Assembly: GCA_013360465.1 (NCBI GenBank)
Contig: JABWBO010000002.1
Span: forward strand, 62,001 to 126,000
DNA from: Anaerolineae bacterium
Lineage (GTDB): Bacteria > Chloroflexota > Anaerolineae > Aggregatilineales > Phototrophicaceae
Reading direction: 5' to 3'
Length of the DNA stretch: 64,000 nucleotides
The notes under the pieces are model-generated. The model had not been told where the DNA came from, made no database searches, and saw only the letters and a list, made by a program, of their open reading frames with translations. Positions 26,897 to 36,256 of this stretch are shown one piece after another. Within the stretch, counting starts at the first letter, position 1, and each line of letters starts with the position of its first letter. The position numbers and the translations under genes are program-made.

Positions 26897-27942
26897 TATT
26901 TCCCCTCAGGAGTGAGGTGTTCCACAACGAGCGTTTCGATTTCATCCAGGAATGCCTGCCGAAGGCTTTCCTTTTCCTCAATAGGCAGCGCAGAATGGGT
27001 GATCGCCGTCAACGCCATATCTGTGATCTCTTCAGAACTGAGAGTGTCCGCCTCTGCCGCCAGAATGTACTCCTGGTTGAGACTCGTCTGATAGAGCGTT
27101 GATTGATCGGAACTGACAGTGAGTTTGACGCCGCGATCCAACAACTTTCGGATGGGCAGCCTTGCCGAATTCTCGATCCACTTCTGTTTGATTAGACGCG
27201 ATGGGCTGAATGAGACCAATACGGACTGCTGCACGACCTGCGCCATGACATCATCGTCTTCCCAAAGTTCCCGCGCATCGAGTATGCGCGAAGGATTCAG
27301 ACTCGCCAGCGTATCAGAAATCCCAGCGCGTCCGGTGAGTTCTCCAACGCGAACCACCCGAACAAGCTCCCGCTTTTCCGCAGATCGAAAGGGCTTCTCG
27401 AACTGCGCGGGAGAATGCAGATCGTCCCGCCCGATGAGTCCGACGCCAATCACACCGGCGCGCTGGGCAGGAATCGACGATCCCCAGCGCACAGTGTCTT
27501 CTACACGGCGGGGTTCATCACGAAAGGTGTTCAGTATCCACTGCATCCGAATGCCCCACGCTCGCTCTGCTCTCTGACGCCCATCGTTGATGGCAGCAAA
27601 GAAGCCTTCGAAATCCAGGTTGCAGTCTGGATAGTACGCCGGACATACTCCGACCTCCGCATATCGCACACGCTGCTTGTGAAGCTTGGTAGCCAGATCA
27701 TAGGCTAAGCGGGAAAGATCATCCCCGTCACGAACCCACGAATTCGCCACTCGCAGAATATCGTACAAACGGGCATAGTCCGGTTTTCGTATCAAGCCTA
27801 CCCAATCATTGTAGTGCTTGAGCGTTTCAGGTATCTCGTATTGTTCGGAGATGAAAAGCAGGCGGCTGATCTCGAAACTTCCCTCGAGCTGGACGTTCAG
27901 CTCAATTTTCGGCATCGCCTCAATGAATGATCTCAGTGACAT
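26896..27942 (-). CDS. adenosine-deaminase-like protein lacking the zinc-ligand histidines
   Basis: Protein of 348 residues with adenosine/AMP deaminase organisation: PKIELNVQLEGS at the N-terminus, VRVGE near 197-201 and TVSSDQSTLYQTSLNQEY near 275-291. In active enzymes these read PKAELHxHLDG, VHAGE and TLNSDDPxxF. The zinc-binding HxH is Asn16/Gln18, the third His is Arg198, RIGHG is RILDA and the second Asp of SDD is Gln280. Only Glu201 and Asp279 remain. It probably cannot bind zinc in the usual way, so it is a pseudoenzyme, a binder, or has a different chemistry. It lies 21 bases downstream of pyrG in the same direction. Confidence 0.75.
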   Translation of the reverse strand: MSLRSFIEAMPKIELNVQLEGSFEISRLLFISEQYEIPETLKHYNDWVGLIRKPDYARLYDILRVANSWVRDGDDLSRLAYDLATKLHKQRVRYAEVGVCPAYYPDCNLDFEGFFAAINDGRQRAERAWGIRMQWILNTFRDEPRRVEDTVRWGSSIPAQRAGVIGVGLIGRDDLHSPAQFEKPFRSAEKRELVRVVRVGELTGRAGISDTLASLNPSRILDARELWEDDDVMAQVVQQSVLVSFSPSRLIKQKWIENSARLPIRKLLDRGVKLTVSSDQSTLYQTSLNQEYILAAEADTLSSEEITDMALTAITHSALPIEEKESLRQAFLDEIETLVVEHLTPEGK

Positions 27943-27963
27943 AACGGATTCACCTCTCTTGCG

Positions 27964-29595
27964 TCAGTCGCTGCCTGCTGCAGATTGCTGATGCGTGATT
28001 GCAGACCTTATGAAGCTAACAAATAACGGGTGCGGCGCGTTGGGACGGCTCAGAAATTCCGGATGGAACTGCGTTCCGAGCATGAACGGATGACCGGCAA
28101 GTTCCGCAATCTCTACAAGCTCATGGGAAGGGCTGAGTCCGCTGAACTGCATGCCATGTGCTTCAAACTGCTCACGATAGTTGTTGTTGAACTCGAAGCG
28201 ATGCCGGTGACGTTCTTCAATAGTCCCCTCGCTACCATAGGCTGTCGCCGCCACCGACTGAGGTTTGAGTTCGCAGGGGTAAACTCCCAGGCGCATTGTG
28301 CCACCAAGATCAGTGATCCCGCGCTGGTCCAACATCATGTCGATGACGAAATGCTCGCTGTTCGTCTCAAATTCCGAACTATTGGCATCTTCATAGCCAA
28401 GGACATCCCGAGCAAATTCGATACACATCGTCTGCATCCCCAGGCATAAACCCAGGTAAGGGACCTTATTTTCCCGCGCAAAACGCGCCGCGAGGACTTT
28501 TCCTTCGACGCCGCGATAGCCAAACCCGCCCGGAACGACAACGCCGTTCACTGCCTTGAGCTGCTCCCAGGCGCGTTCTTTTTCCAGGTCTGTGGAGTTG
28601 ATCCACTGAATCTCGAGTTTCCTGTCACACAAAGTCGCCGCGTGAAAGAGGGCTTCTTTCACGCTCATATAAGCATCGTGAAGCTCAATATACTTACCAA
28701 CGACACCAATCCGGATAGGTTCCCTGACCACGCGCATCTTGCTGACCATGCTCCGCCATTCAGCGAGGTCGGGTTTGCGCACCTCCAGACGTAGCTGTTC
28801 TACCAGATAATCGCCTAAGCCTGCATCTTCCAATACAAGGGGGACATCATAGATTAGGTCCGTTGTCTTGAGGGCAATTACTGCTCGTTCTTCGACATCG
28901 CAGAACAACGCGATCTTTGACGTGACATCTTTGCCAACCTCGTAGTCGGTTCGCGCAATGATCACCTGAGGTTGAATACCGATTCCGCGCAATTCTCGCA
29001 CACTGTGCTGTGTTGGCTTCGTTTTTAGCTCGCGTGTTGCGCCGATATAGGGAAGAAAAGTCACGTGGATGAACAACGAGTCGTTCCGCCCCACCGTTGT
29101 CCGCATTTGGCGAATCGCCTCAAGAAACGGCTGTCCTTCGATATCGCCGACGGTGCCGCCCACCTCAACAATGACGATATCAGCGTTTGTCTCCTTGCCA
29201 ACCATCAGGATACGCCGCTTGATCTCGTTCGTGATGTGTGGGATGACCTGGATCGTACCACCCAGGTAATCACCGTGACGTTCCTTGTCAATCACATGGC
29301 TGTAGACCTGTCCAGCAGTCACATTGCAGGTTTTGTCCAACCGCTCGTCGATGAATCGCTCATAGTGCCCCAGATCAAGATCAGTCTCCGCACCGTCGCT
29401 GGTGACGAAGACTTCGCCGTGCTGATACGGACTCATCGTTCCAGGATCGACGTTCAGATACGGGTCGAGTTTCTGAATCGCCACCTTGAAACCGCGCGCC
29501 TTCAAGATACGCCCAACTGCGGCAGCGGTTACGCCCTTGCCCACCGAGCTGACAACGCCACCAGTGCAGAAGATGTACTTGGGATTACTCACCAT
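27964..29595 (-). CDS. pyrG: CTP synthase
   Basis: CTP synthase of 543 residues, converting UTP to CTP using glutamine. The N-terminal synthase domain begins IFCTGGVVSSVGKG (P-loop-like) and holds DPYLNVDPGTMSP and VEVGGTVGDIE. The C-terminal class-I glutaminase has VPGGFGYRG, the nucleophile Cys in YLGLCLGMQ and the FHPEF His/Glu pair. Length and motif order are normal. The ATG at 29595 is followed by GTG, a second possible start. A terminator-like hairpin separates it from the Roadblock gene upstream. Confidence 0.97.
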   Translation of the reverse strand: MVSNPKYIFCTGGVVSSVGKGVTAAAVGRILKARGFKVAIQKLDPYLNVDPGTMSPYQHGEVFVTSDGAETDLDLGHYERFIDERLDKTCNVTAGQVYSHVIDKERHGDYLGGTIQVIPHITNEIKRRILMVGKETNADIVIVEVGGTVGDIEGQPFLEAIRQMRTTVGRNDSLFIHVTFLPYIGATRELKTKPTQHSVRELRGIGIQPQVIIARTDYEVGKDVTSKIALFCDVEERAVIALKTTDLIYDVPLVLEDAGLGDYLVEQLRLEVRKPDLAEWRSMVSKMRVVREPIRIGVVGKYIELHDAYMSVKEALFHAATLCDRKLEIQWINSTDLEKERAWEQLKAVNGVVVPGGFGYRGVEGKVLAARFARENKVPYLGLCLGMQTMCIEFARDVLGYEDANSSEFETNSEHFVIDMMLDQRGITDLGGTMRLGVYPCELKPQSVAATAYGSEGTIEERHRHRFEFNNNYREQFEAHGMQFSGLSPSHELVEIAELAGHPFMLGTQFHPEFLSRPNAPHPLFVSFIRSAITHQQSAAGSD

Positions 29596-29623
29596 CTATT
29601 TACCCCATGCCCCAAAAAGCGAA

Positions 29624-29644
29624 GCGGGGAGATGCACTCCCCGC
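29624..29644 (-). terminator. rho-independent terminator after the Roadblock gene
   Basis: On the minus strand GCGGGGAG, a five-base loop and CTCCCCGC form an 8-bp GC stem, followed after a few bases by a run of five T (plus 29614-29618). It sits between the Roadblock gene stop and pyrG. Confidence 0.65.
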
Positions 29645-29683
29645 CCAAGCTACGAGCCAACATGTAAGGCGCAGCATCGAGTG

Positions 29684-30055
29684 TTATACGAGGCGCTCAA
29701 GATCGTCGGCGGTGCGACGCATATCCAGGAGTATCAAACCCAGCCGCGCGCCTTCGCGTGCGAGCGTAGTCAACACGGCTTCTTCACCGATAGACATCAG
29801 GATGACCAGTCCGGCTTCACCACGAATGTAAACCTGATCCAGTTCGCCGCGGCGAAGCTCAGTTGCGATACGCTCGCCCAGCGAGAGCATCGCAGCGGAC
29901 ATGGCGGAAACGCGATCTTCCTCGATTTCGCGCGGCAGCGACGAAGCCATTGCTAAGCCATCAACGCTCACCACTGCGGATGCTTCGATTTCGGGCGTGG
30001 TCGCCTGGAGCTCGCGGAGGCGGTCGACCATCAATTCTGTCCGCGACTTTGCCAT
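29684..30055 (-). CDS. Roadblock/LC7-domain protein
   Basis: Protein of 123 residues. It has the Roadblock/LC7 alpha-beta pattern with EIEASAVVSVDGLAMASSLP, VSAMSAAMLSLGERIATEL, QVYIRGEAGLVILMSIGEEAVLTTLAREGARLGLILLDM. In bacteria such proteins regulate small GTPases such as MglA, but no GTPase gene is present here. The ATG at 30055 has AGGAG nine bases upstream; the frame upstream is Lys/Arg-rich and not family-like. It has its own promoter and is transcribed away from the MoxR gene. Confidence 0.85.
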   Translation of the reverse strand: MAKSRTELMVDRLRELQATTPEIEASAVVSVDGLAMASSLPREIEEDRVSAMSAAMLSLGERIATELRRGELDQVYIRGEAGLVILMSIGEEAVLTTLAREGARLGLILLDMRRTADDLERLV

Positions 30056-30115
30056 GAAAAGCAACTCCTGTTGCGTGGTCACTGATGGAACTGCGGCATA
30101 CGACTTCACACGACG

Positions 30116-30143
30116 ATTATACATGACGCCTTCCAAACGGCAA
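30116..30143 (-). promoter_or_regulatory. sigma-70-type promoter of the Roadblock gene
   Basis: On the minus strand TTGCCG (plus 30138-30143), a 16-base spacer, then a perfect TATAAT (plus 30116-30121), about 60 bases before the ATG at 30055. Confidence 0.55.
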
Positions 30144-30240
30144 CTGGGTGGATCATCAACCATCAGCAAACCAGGGTGTCACGTCGAGGGGGGTTTCAGC
30201 TATACTGAACAAGGTTCGTTGACAAAAAGCTGCCTGCCGT

Positions 30241-31242
30241 ATGCATAACCATCCTAAAGATAGTCACCCGCCCACTGACAACCGCCCGCGCCACATCGAG
30301 ATTGTTCAGCAGGTCGCAGAGCGGATAACCCACAATGTCAACCAGGTCATCATCGGCAAGCGTAACGAGATCCGCTTGACTGTGCTGGGGCTGATCAGCC
30401 AGGGACATATCCTCATCGAGGATATTCCAGGCGTCGGCAAAACGATGCTCGCGAAGGCACTCGCCAGATCGATTGGCAGTACGTTCAGCCGCATCCAGTT
30501 TACGCCGGATATGCTGCCATCTGACGTGACCGGGGTTTACCTCTACAATCAGAAGAATCACGAGTTTGAGTTTCGTCCCGGTCCCATCATGGCTCAGATT
30601 GTCCTCGCCGACGAAATCAATCGAGCCAATCCCAAGACGCAGTCGGCACTCCTGGAAGCAATGGAAGAGAAGCAGGTCACAGTTGACGGCAAAACCCACC
30701 CGCTTCACGAACCATTCCTGCTCCTGGGAACCCAGAATCCCATCGAATACGAAGGCACTTTCCCACTGCCTGAAGCTCAGCTAGATCGTTTCATGCTCCG
30801 TATCCACCTGGGCTACCCTGCCCCAGCGGAAGAGCTGGCAGTCTTGACCTCGCAGCAGCACTCGCATCCAATCGCTGCTCTTTATCAGGTCGTCAGTGTT
30901 CAGGAATTAGTTGCGGCGCAGCAGGCTGTGCGCGAGGTCTACGTCGCAGACGAAGTGAAGCGCTACATTGTCGATATCGTCAATGCTTCCCGGCAGCACC
31001 CTGATGTCTATCTGGGCAGCAGCCCTCGTGGCTCACTGGCGCTGTTTCGATGCTGCCAGACACGCGCAGCGATGGCGGGCAGAGAATATGTTATTCCCGA
31101 CGACGTGAAGGCACTCGCCGAGGTAACGCTCTCCCACAGGATCATCGTAGGACCCAGCGCCCGTATTCGCGACATTTCTTCGCGCGCCATCGTTCAGGAC
31201 ATCTTGGCGTCGACTCCGGTTCCAGGCGCTTCCGCGCGCTGA
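30241..31242 (+). CDS. MoxR-family AAA+ ATPase
   Basis: AAA+ chaperone-type ATPase of 333 residues. Walker [68 protein letters not shown] and the sensor [24 protein letters not shown] are the hallmark MoxR motifs. MoxR proteins help assemble or activate partner proteins, usually with a DUF58 and a vWA protein. The next gene is DUF58, which supports this pairing. A TATACT box lies at about 30202-30207. ATG 30241 is the first start in the frame. Confidence 0.92.
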   Translation: MHNHPKDSHPPTDNRPRHIEIVQQVAERITHNVNQVIIGKRNEIRLTVLGLISQGHILIEDIPGVGKTMLAKALARSIGSTFSRIQFTPDMLPSDVTGVYLYNQKNHEFEFRPGPIMAQIVLADEINRANPKTQSALLEAMEEKQVTVDGKTHPLHEPFLLLGTQNPIEYEGTFPLPEAQLDRFMLRIHLGYPAPAEELAVLTSQQHSHPIAALYQVVSVQELVAAQQAVREVYVADEVKRYIVDIVNASRQHPDVYLGSSPRGSLALFRCCQTRAAMAGREYVIPDDVKALAEVTLSHRIIVGPSARIRDISSRAIVQDILASTPVPGASAR

Positions 31243-31250
31243 ATCAAATC

Positions 31251-32504
31251 ATGCGGAGTCGACGCAGTGCCGTATACTTCTTCATCTCGGCAAGCCTGCT
31301 GGCAGGGCTGCTGACCGGAAGGGCATTCTTCTTCAATCTCGCCTACTTGCTTGGGGCGATGCTGTTGTTTTCGCTGGTGTCGGCATGGCTGTCCATTCGC
31401 TGGATCGGAATCACCCGGCGGACCAGTTCAGCCAGATCGCAGGTCGGGCGCCGATTCGATGAGATGTTTCTCGTCCAGAATCGCAGTATCCTCCCAAAGC
31501 TGTGGCTCGAAGTTGTGGATGATTCCACGCTTCCGGGGCATCGCGCCAGCCATGTCGTCCCTTGGCTGAACTTTCGCGCCAGTTATCGTTGGTACGTCGA
31601 GACGATCTGCCAGGTGCGTGGCGAATTCCGCCTCGGCTCGCTCAGTGTGGGCAGCGGAGATCCTTTTGGACTGTTTCTGCTCAGGCGCAATCTTGCAGCA
31701 ACATCGAGACTGATCGTATATCCGGCAATAGTTCCCGTCGTCAAGCTCACCATCCCGGTCGGAGTCCTGACCGGCGGTGAACACCAACGGCAGCGCGCCC
31801 ATGTGATCACGACAAACGCTGTAGGTGTCCGGGAGTACGTGGTCGGCGACAGCCTCAACCGCATCCACTGGCCCACAACTGCTCGAAGGAATCAGTTGAT
31901 GGTCAAAGAGTTCGAGATCGAACCCAAAGTAGATGTCTGGCTATTCGTGGATTTTTCCGCCGCCAGCCTTGTCGAGTTCCCAGGGCTTAGGCGGGCAAAC
32001 GGTACAGGGGCAGTCATCCATAGTAGCGGCGTCTTTCCGCCGAGCAGCGAGGAATATATGGTGACCATCGCCGCTTCACTCGCCCAGTACTTCATCGACG
32101 GAGATCGTTCTCTTGGATTTGCCGCCTATACGCCGAACCGGGAAGTCTTGCAGCCGGAACACGGCTCCCGTCAGATACTCCGAATTCTTGAGATCCTTGC
32201 TGTCGCCCGCAGCACTTCTCAACGGTCCCTGACAGAAATGCTTACGCTGGAGACACCATTTATCGAACGTGGCGCAACACTACTCGTCATTACGTCATCG
32301 CTCGACTCGGCATGGATCACCGAGGCACAAATCACTGCGCGTAAGGGCATTCGTCCAGTGTGCATTCTGCTCGATCCTCAGTCCTTCGGCGGGACAGTTT
32401 CGACGGACGATGCGCGGACCATGCTGCGCCTCGCGAATATCCCAACGTTTCTGATACGCTGCGGTGATGATTTGACGGCTGCCTTGGCGCAGACACCCAT
32501 CTGA
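31251..32504 (+). CDS. DUF58-family membrane protein
   Basis: Protein of 417 residues with two N-terminal membrane helices (YFFISASLLAGLLTG, NLAYLLGAMLLFSLVSAWLSI). A beta-sandwich domain (GDPFGLFLLRR) and the DUF58 signature REYVVGDSLNRIHWPTTARRNQLMVKEFE follow. The C-terminus has a degenerate vWA-like fold without an obvious metal site. Usual partner of MoxR, encoded nine bases upstream. ATG 31251 is preferred; the frame extends upstream to 31050 only inside the MoxR gene. The exact role is unknown, but such pairs often act in envelope protein assembly. Confidence 0.88.
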   Translation: MRSRRSAVYFFISASLLAGLLTGRAFFFNLAYLLGAMLLFSLVSAWLSIRWIGITRRTSSARSQVGRRFDEMFLVQNRSILPKLWLEVVDDSTLPGHRASHVVPWLNFRASYRWYVETICQVRGEFRLGSLSVGSGDPFGLFLLRRNLAATSRLIVYPAIVPVVKLTIPVGVLTGGEHQRQRAHVITTNAVGVREYVVGDSLNRIHWPTTARRNQLMVKEFEIEPKVDVWLFVDFSAASLVEFPGLRRANGTGAVIHSSGVFPPSSEEYMVTIAASLAQYFIDGDRSLGFAAYTPNREVLQPEHGSRQILRILEILAVARSTSQRSLTEMLTLETPFIERGATLLVITSSLDSAWITEAQITARKGIRPVCILLDPQSFGGTVSTDDARTMLRLANIPTFLIRCGDDLTAALAQTPI

Positions 32505-32526
32505 CACCGATCAGACGAGAGAGACA

Positions 32527-34140
32527 ATGAATCTCGACAGGCACTCACATGATGCTGAAATGACCGTCTTTGGCAGGCGCTTCATTCAGCTTGTCGTATT
32601 CGTCAGCGGCATGACCACCCTGGCGGTCGAAATGGCAGCCTCCCGCTTGATGGGCAGTGTGTTTGGCAGCAGCAATCTCATCTGGGCAAACATCATAGGC
32701 ATGATCCTGCTGTATCTCGCCGTAGGCTACTATGTGGGCGGGCGTTGGGCAGATCGATCCCCTCATCCGCTTATCTTCTACCGCATCATCCTGGTGAGCG
32801 CCTTTCTTTGTGCGCTTACCCCTTTCGTAGCCCGCCCGGTGTTAACCGCTGCCGCCAATGCCGTTGTCAGCGTGGATGCGGGGATTGCACTCGGCTCGTT
32901 CCTGACGGTAATCATTCTGCTCGCGATTCCTATCACCCTCTTGGGGACTATTTCGCCCTTTGCGATCCGCCTGCTCGTTTCTGACGTCGCGGGGACCGGA
33001 AGAACTGCAGGACAGCTCTATGCCGTGAGTACCATCGGCAGTTTGCTGGGCACCTTTCTTCCCGTGCTGCTGATCATCCCTGAAGCCGGCACCAGTGCCA
33101 CATTTCTGCTATTTTCCGGCATCCTCTACCTGACCGGCTTGATCGGTCACGCGGTTCATGGTGGACCAAGGAGTCTGCTTCCATTTCTCATCCCCGTTCT
33201 GCTGGTCGCCGGCTTAACATTGACTGCCCGCGCGGAGCCGCTCCGAGACCCATTGCCCGGCGCAGTTCTCCTCCATGAAGACGAAAGTGCCTACAACTAC
33301 ATACAGGTCCAAGAAACCGCTGACGGCTATCGTTACCTGTATCTGAACGAGGGTCAGGGTATTCACAGCGAGTGGCACCCGACGCGCATCGGAAGCGGAA
33401 GAACATGGGATTTCTTCCTGGTCGCGCCGTATTTCAGTCGCCCGCCGGTCGCACCTCAGAGCATCGATTCGATGCTCATCGTCGGTCTGGCAGCCGGTAC
33501 AATTGCGCGACAGTACACATACGTCTATGGGTTGGTGCCAATTGACGGGGTCGAGATTGACCCTGCAATTATCAGCGCTGCGGCAGAATACTTTGATTTG
33601 AACGACGCAGTTCTACCGAATGTAAATGTCATCATTGAAGACGGTCGCTATGCCCTACGCGCCCTGGAGCGCCGGTACAGCATCATCGCGCTCGATGCCT
33701 ATCGCCCTCCCTATATTCCCTGGCACCTCACTACAGTCGAGTTCTTCCACGAGGTACGCGCCAGACTTGCGCCAGGTGGTGTGGTCGCCATCAATGTCGG
33801 ACGCACGCCCCAGGACCGCCGCTTGGTTGAAGCATTGACGGCGACCCTGTTGCGCGTCTTTCCATCGGTACACACAATCGATGTGCCTTTTTCCTTCAAC
33901 ACGATTCTGGTTGCCACACTGGAGCCATCGGAATTCGCAGACTTCGTGAACAACTTTGATGCGCTCCCATCTGACGCAAACTCCCTCCTGCGGACGACCT
34001 ATTCAACAGCGCTGGAATCGGTTGTGCCAACTCGTGCATCCGATATTGTCTTCACTGACGAGCGCGCTCCTTTGGAGACGATCGTCGACTCGCTGGTGCT
34101 GAATTTCCTGCTATCGGGCGGCGCCGACCAGCTTCGCTAG
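32527..34140 (+). CDS. membrane-anchored spermidine-synthase-like methyltransferase fold protein
   Basis: Protein of 537 residues. The first ~235 form about seven membrane helices, starting VVFVSGMTTLAVEMAASRLMG, a motif shared by fused transporter/spermidine synthases. Residues ~240-530 are a Rossmann-fold aminopropyl/methyltransferase domain: ESAYNYIQVQE, LNEGQGIHSEWHP, MLIVGLAAGTIARQY (nucleotide loop), VDGVEIDPAIISAA and DGRYALRA with LDAYRPPYIPWHLTTVEF. Related proteins occur widely, but their substrates are mostly unproved. It sits 22 bases after DUF58 and probably shares that transcript. Confidence 0.82.
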   Translation: MNLDRHSHDAEMTVFGRRFIQLVVFVSGMTTLAVEMAASRLMGSVFGSSNLIWANIIGMILLYLAVGYYVGGRWADRSPHPLIFYRIILVSAFLCALTPFVARPVLTAAANAVVSVDAGIALGSFLTVIILLAIPITLLGTISPFAIRLLVSDVAGTGRTAGQLYAVSTIGSLLGTFLPVLLIIPEAGTSATFLLFSGILYLTGLIGHAVHGGPRSLLPFLIPVLLVAGLTLTARAEPLRDPLPGAVLLHEDESAYNYIQVQETADGYRYLYLNEGQGIHSEWHPTRIGSGRTWDFFLVAPYFSRPPVAPQSIDSMLIVGLAAGTIARQYTYVYGLVPIDGVEIDPAIISAAAEYFDLNDAVLPNVNVIIEDGRYALRALERRYSIIALDAYRPPYIPWHLTTVEFFHEVRARLAPGGVVAINVGRTPQDRRLVEALTATLLRVFPSVHTIDVPFSFNTILVATLEPSEFADFVNNFDALPSDANSLLRTTYSTALESVVPTRASDIVFTDERAPLETIVDSLVLNFLLSGGADQLR

Positions 34141-34166
34141 AAGCTGAACCGCTGCCAGGAGCCTTC

Positions 34167-34826
34167 ATGTTGACGCGGTTTCTCATGCTGATTGTGACCC
34201 TGCTCATCCCTCCCCTACTCTGCCTGGTGGCAGTGCGGGCGATCATGTCACCGCTCTTCCTCCAGGTCGAATACACACGCGCCGGATTCCCTGACGATCC
34301 TTACGGGATGACCCTGTCGGAAAGGCTGTCGCTTGGTCCGCGCGCTGTCGACTACCTGATCTACGACGAGTCGCCTGAGTTCCTGAGTGCTGCGACATTC
34401 TCGGATGGCACACAGCTCTTCAATGAGCGAGAACTCATTCACATGCGTGATGTGCAGACGGTCACCAGGGTCGCCTTCTCCATCAGTGCAGCTCTCGGCG
34501 CAATATGCATTGCATCCGCCCTTTGGCTCTACCGAAAAGAACGCGTACGCCTCGCAGCAGCACTCCGCCGAGGTGCAGTCACCACCGTGAGCATACTCGC
34601 CGCAATCGTTGTCCTTGTGGTCACGGCGTGGGATCGCTTTTTCGTACTTTTCCACACGCTGTTCTTTGCTGACGGGACCTGGTATTTTCCAACCTCGGAT
34701 ACCTTGATCCGGCTGTTTCCTGAACAGTTCTGGTTTGACGCAGCGATTGCGGTTGGAACTCTTACGTTTCTTGGCGCAGGTACACTCCTGCTTCTAGCAC
34801 GACGACTCGCGCTCAATTCCGATTAA
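34167..34826 (+). CDS. DUF1461-family integral membrane protein
   Basis: Protein of 219 residues with an N-terminal helix, a ~65-residue extracytoplasmic loop (YTRAGFPDDPYGMTLSERL ... LFNERELIHMRDV) and three further helices. The motif FHTLFFADGTWYFPTSDTLIRLFPEQFW between the last helices is the signature of the DUF1461/TIGR01906 family. Function is not known. It starts 26 bases after the previous gene with an AGGAG-like site (CAGGAGCC). Last gene before the yvcK promoter. Confidence 0.85.
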   Translation: MLTRFLMLIVTLLIPPLLCLVAVRAIMSPLFLQVEYTRAGFPDDPYGMTLSERLSLGPRAVDYLIYDESPEFLSAATFSDGTQLFNERELIHMRDVQTVTRVAFSISAALGAICIASALWLYRKERVRLAAALRRGAVTTVSILAAIVVLVVTAWDRFFVLFHTLFFADGTWYFPTSDTLIRLFPEQFWFDAAIAVGTLTFLGAGTLLLLARRLALNSD

Positions 34827-34842
34827 AATATCTTAATGCGCT

Positions 34843-34871
34843 TTGACAGAATCGCCCGTCGGTGTTAATCT
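34843..34871 (+). promoter_or_regulatory. promoter of the yvcK-glycolysis unit
   Basis: Perfect -35 TTGACA at 34843-34848, a 17-base spacer and a weak -10 TAATCT at 34866-34871, 35 bases before ATG 34906. The TTG at 34843 is part of the -35 rather than a start codon. Confidence 0.4.
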
Positions 34872-34905
34872 TATATCCCGTGATCATTCAAACACGGACT
34901 CAGGG

Positions 34906-36234
34906 ATGAACCGAGCTACTCCGATAGTGAAATGGTTCACGCCTGGCATCGGGGTCAAACGATGGCTCGTGCTGCTCATTCTGGGCGTTATCCTTGAGGC
35001 ATTCGCCATCACGTTTGGCGCGCTTCCGCTGCTCTATCCTGAAACAACTCCCGACTCTCCTATCCACCGACTCCTTCTCGCCGGAGTCCTGCTAGGTATT
35101 GGCGGTCTGGTCATCCTGATTGCGCTAATTGGCTTCTCACGAAACATCCTCGCGCCCTATCGCGCCTACTATCCCACCACCTTCATTGATGCCGTCTACT
35201 CCCATAGCCGACGCAACAAGGGCATCAAAGTCGTGGCGGTCGGTGGCGGCACAGGTATGCCCGCAGTGCTGAAAGGGCTTAAGGCGGTCACGAGCAATAT
35301 CACTGCGGTTGTCACAGTTGCCGACGATGGCGGAAGCTCAGGACGACTCCGTCGCGACCTGGGGGTACTCCCCCCCGGCGATATGCGCAATAACATCGCA
35401 GCCTTGGCTGACGATGAACGCCTGATGACACGGTTGTTTCAGTATCGATTCAACGGCGGTGAACTCGAGGGACATGCCTTTGGCAATCTCTTCATCGCAG
35501 CACTCGCGGGCGTGACCGGGAGTCTTGAAACCGCCCTTGTGGAGATTGAACGGGTACTGAACATACAGGGCAGTGTCTTGCCTTCCACGCTCGAAGATGT
35601 CACGCTCTCAGCAAACATCTACACCGGTAGTCATCCTCGCGCCGTTACAGTGATCGGCGAGTCACAGATCACCGCCATGAACGGTAAGATCGAGAAGGTC
35701 TGGATTTCTCCTGCTAATGCGCAGGCGTTTCATGGCAGCGTCGAAGCGATTCGTCATGCCGATATTGTTATCATCGGTCCAGGGAGTCTTTACACCAGCA
35801 TTTTGCCAAACCTCCTGGTCGAAGGAATCATTGAAACGCTGCGCGACTCGAAAGCACTGAAGGTTTACGTCTGTAATATCGCCACGCAGCCCGGAGAGAC
35901 AACAGACTTCACCGTCGCCGACCATCTTATTGCACTGGAACGACATATCGGTCGCGGGGTGATACAGCTTGTGCTGGCAAACAACTCATATCCGGCAGAA
36001 AACGCGGGCAAGAACACGCATTATGTCCAGCCCACGCCTGCCGAACACGAAGTGTGGCAGCGTTATGCTGTCCACTACACGGATCTGGTTGACACAGAAC
36101 GTCCTTGGCGTCATGATCCACAGAAGCTCGTCGAGGCAATTCTGTTCTTGAGCGAAGCGGCGCGTTCGGGAAGCCTTGTCACAAGCCGAACCGCAGTGCC
36201 AGATGCTCATTTGAAAGCATTCACTGCCAGTTAA
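34906..36234 (+). CDS. yvcK: YvcK/CofD-family gluconeogenesis factor
   Basis: Protein of 442 residues. Two N-terminal membrane helices ([38 protein letters not shown]) precede the YvcK domain: [35 protein letters not shown] and [12 protein letters not shown] near its N-terminus, then [12 protein letters not shown] and [17 protein letters not shown]. In Firmicutes YvcK binds UDP-sugars and is needed for growth on gluconeogenic carbon; the mycobacterial homologue affects cell-wall synthesis. Both are kinase substrates. The N-terminal helices are an addition to the Bacillus form. GAPDH follows 22 bases downstream. Confidence 0.9.
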   Translation: MNRATPIVKWFTPGIGVKRWLVLLILGVILEAFAITFGALPLLYPETTPDSPIHRLLLAGVLLGIGGLVILIALIGFSRNILAPYRAYYPTTFIDAVYSHSRRNKGIKVVAVGGGTGMPAVLKGLKAVTSNITAVVTVADDGGSSGRLRRDLGVLPPGDMRNNIAALADDERLMTRLFQYRFNGGELEGHAFGNLFIAALAGVTGSLETALVEIERVLNIQGSVLPSTLEDVTLSANIYTGSHPRAVTVIGESQITAMNGKIEKVWISPANAQAFHGSVEAIRHADIVIIGPGSLYTSILPNLLVEGIIETLRDSKALKVYVCNIATQPGETTDFTVADHLIALERHIGRGVIQLVLANNSYPAENAGKNTHYVQPTPAEHEVWQRYAVHYTDLVDTERPWRHDPQKLVEAILFLSEAARSGSLVTSRTAVPDAHLKAFTAS

Positions 36235-36256
36235 CTCACTACTGAGGAGAATCCGC

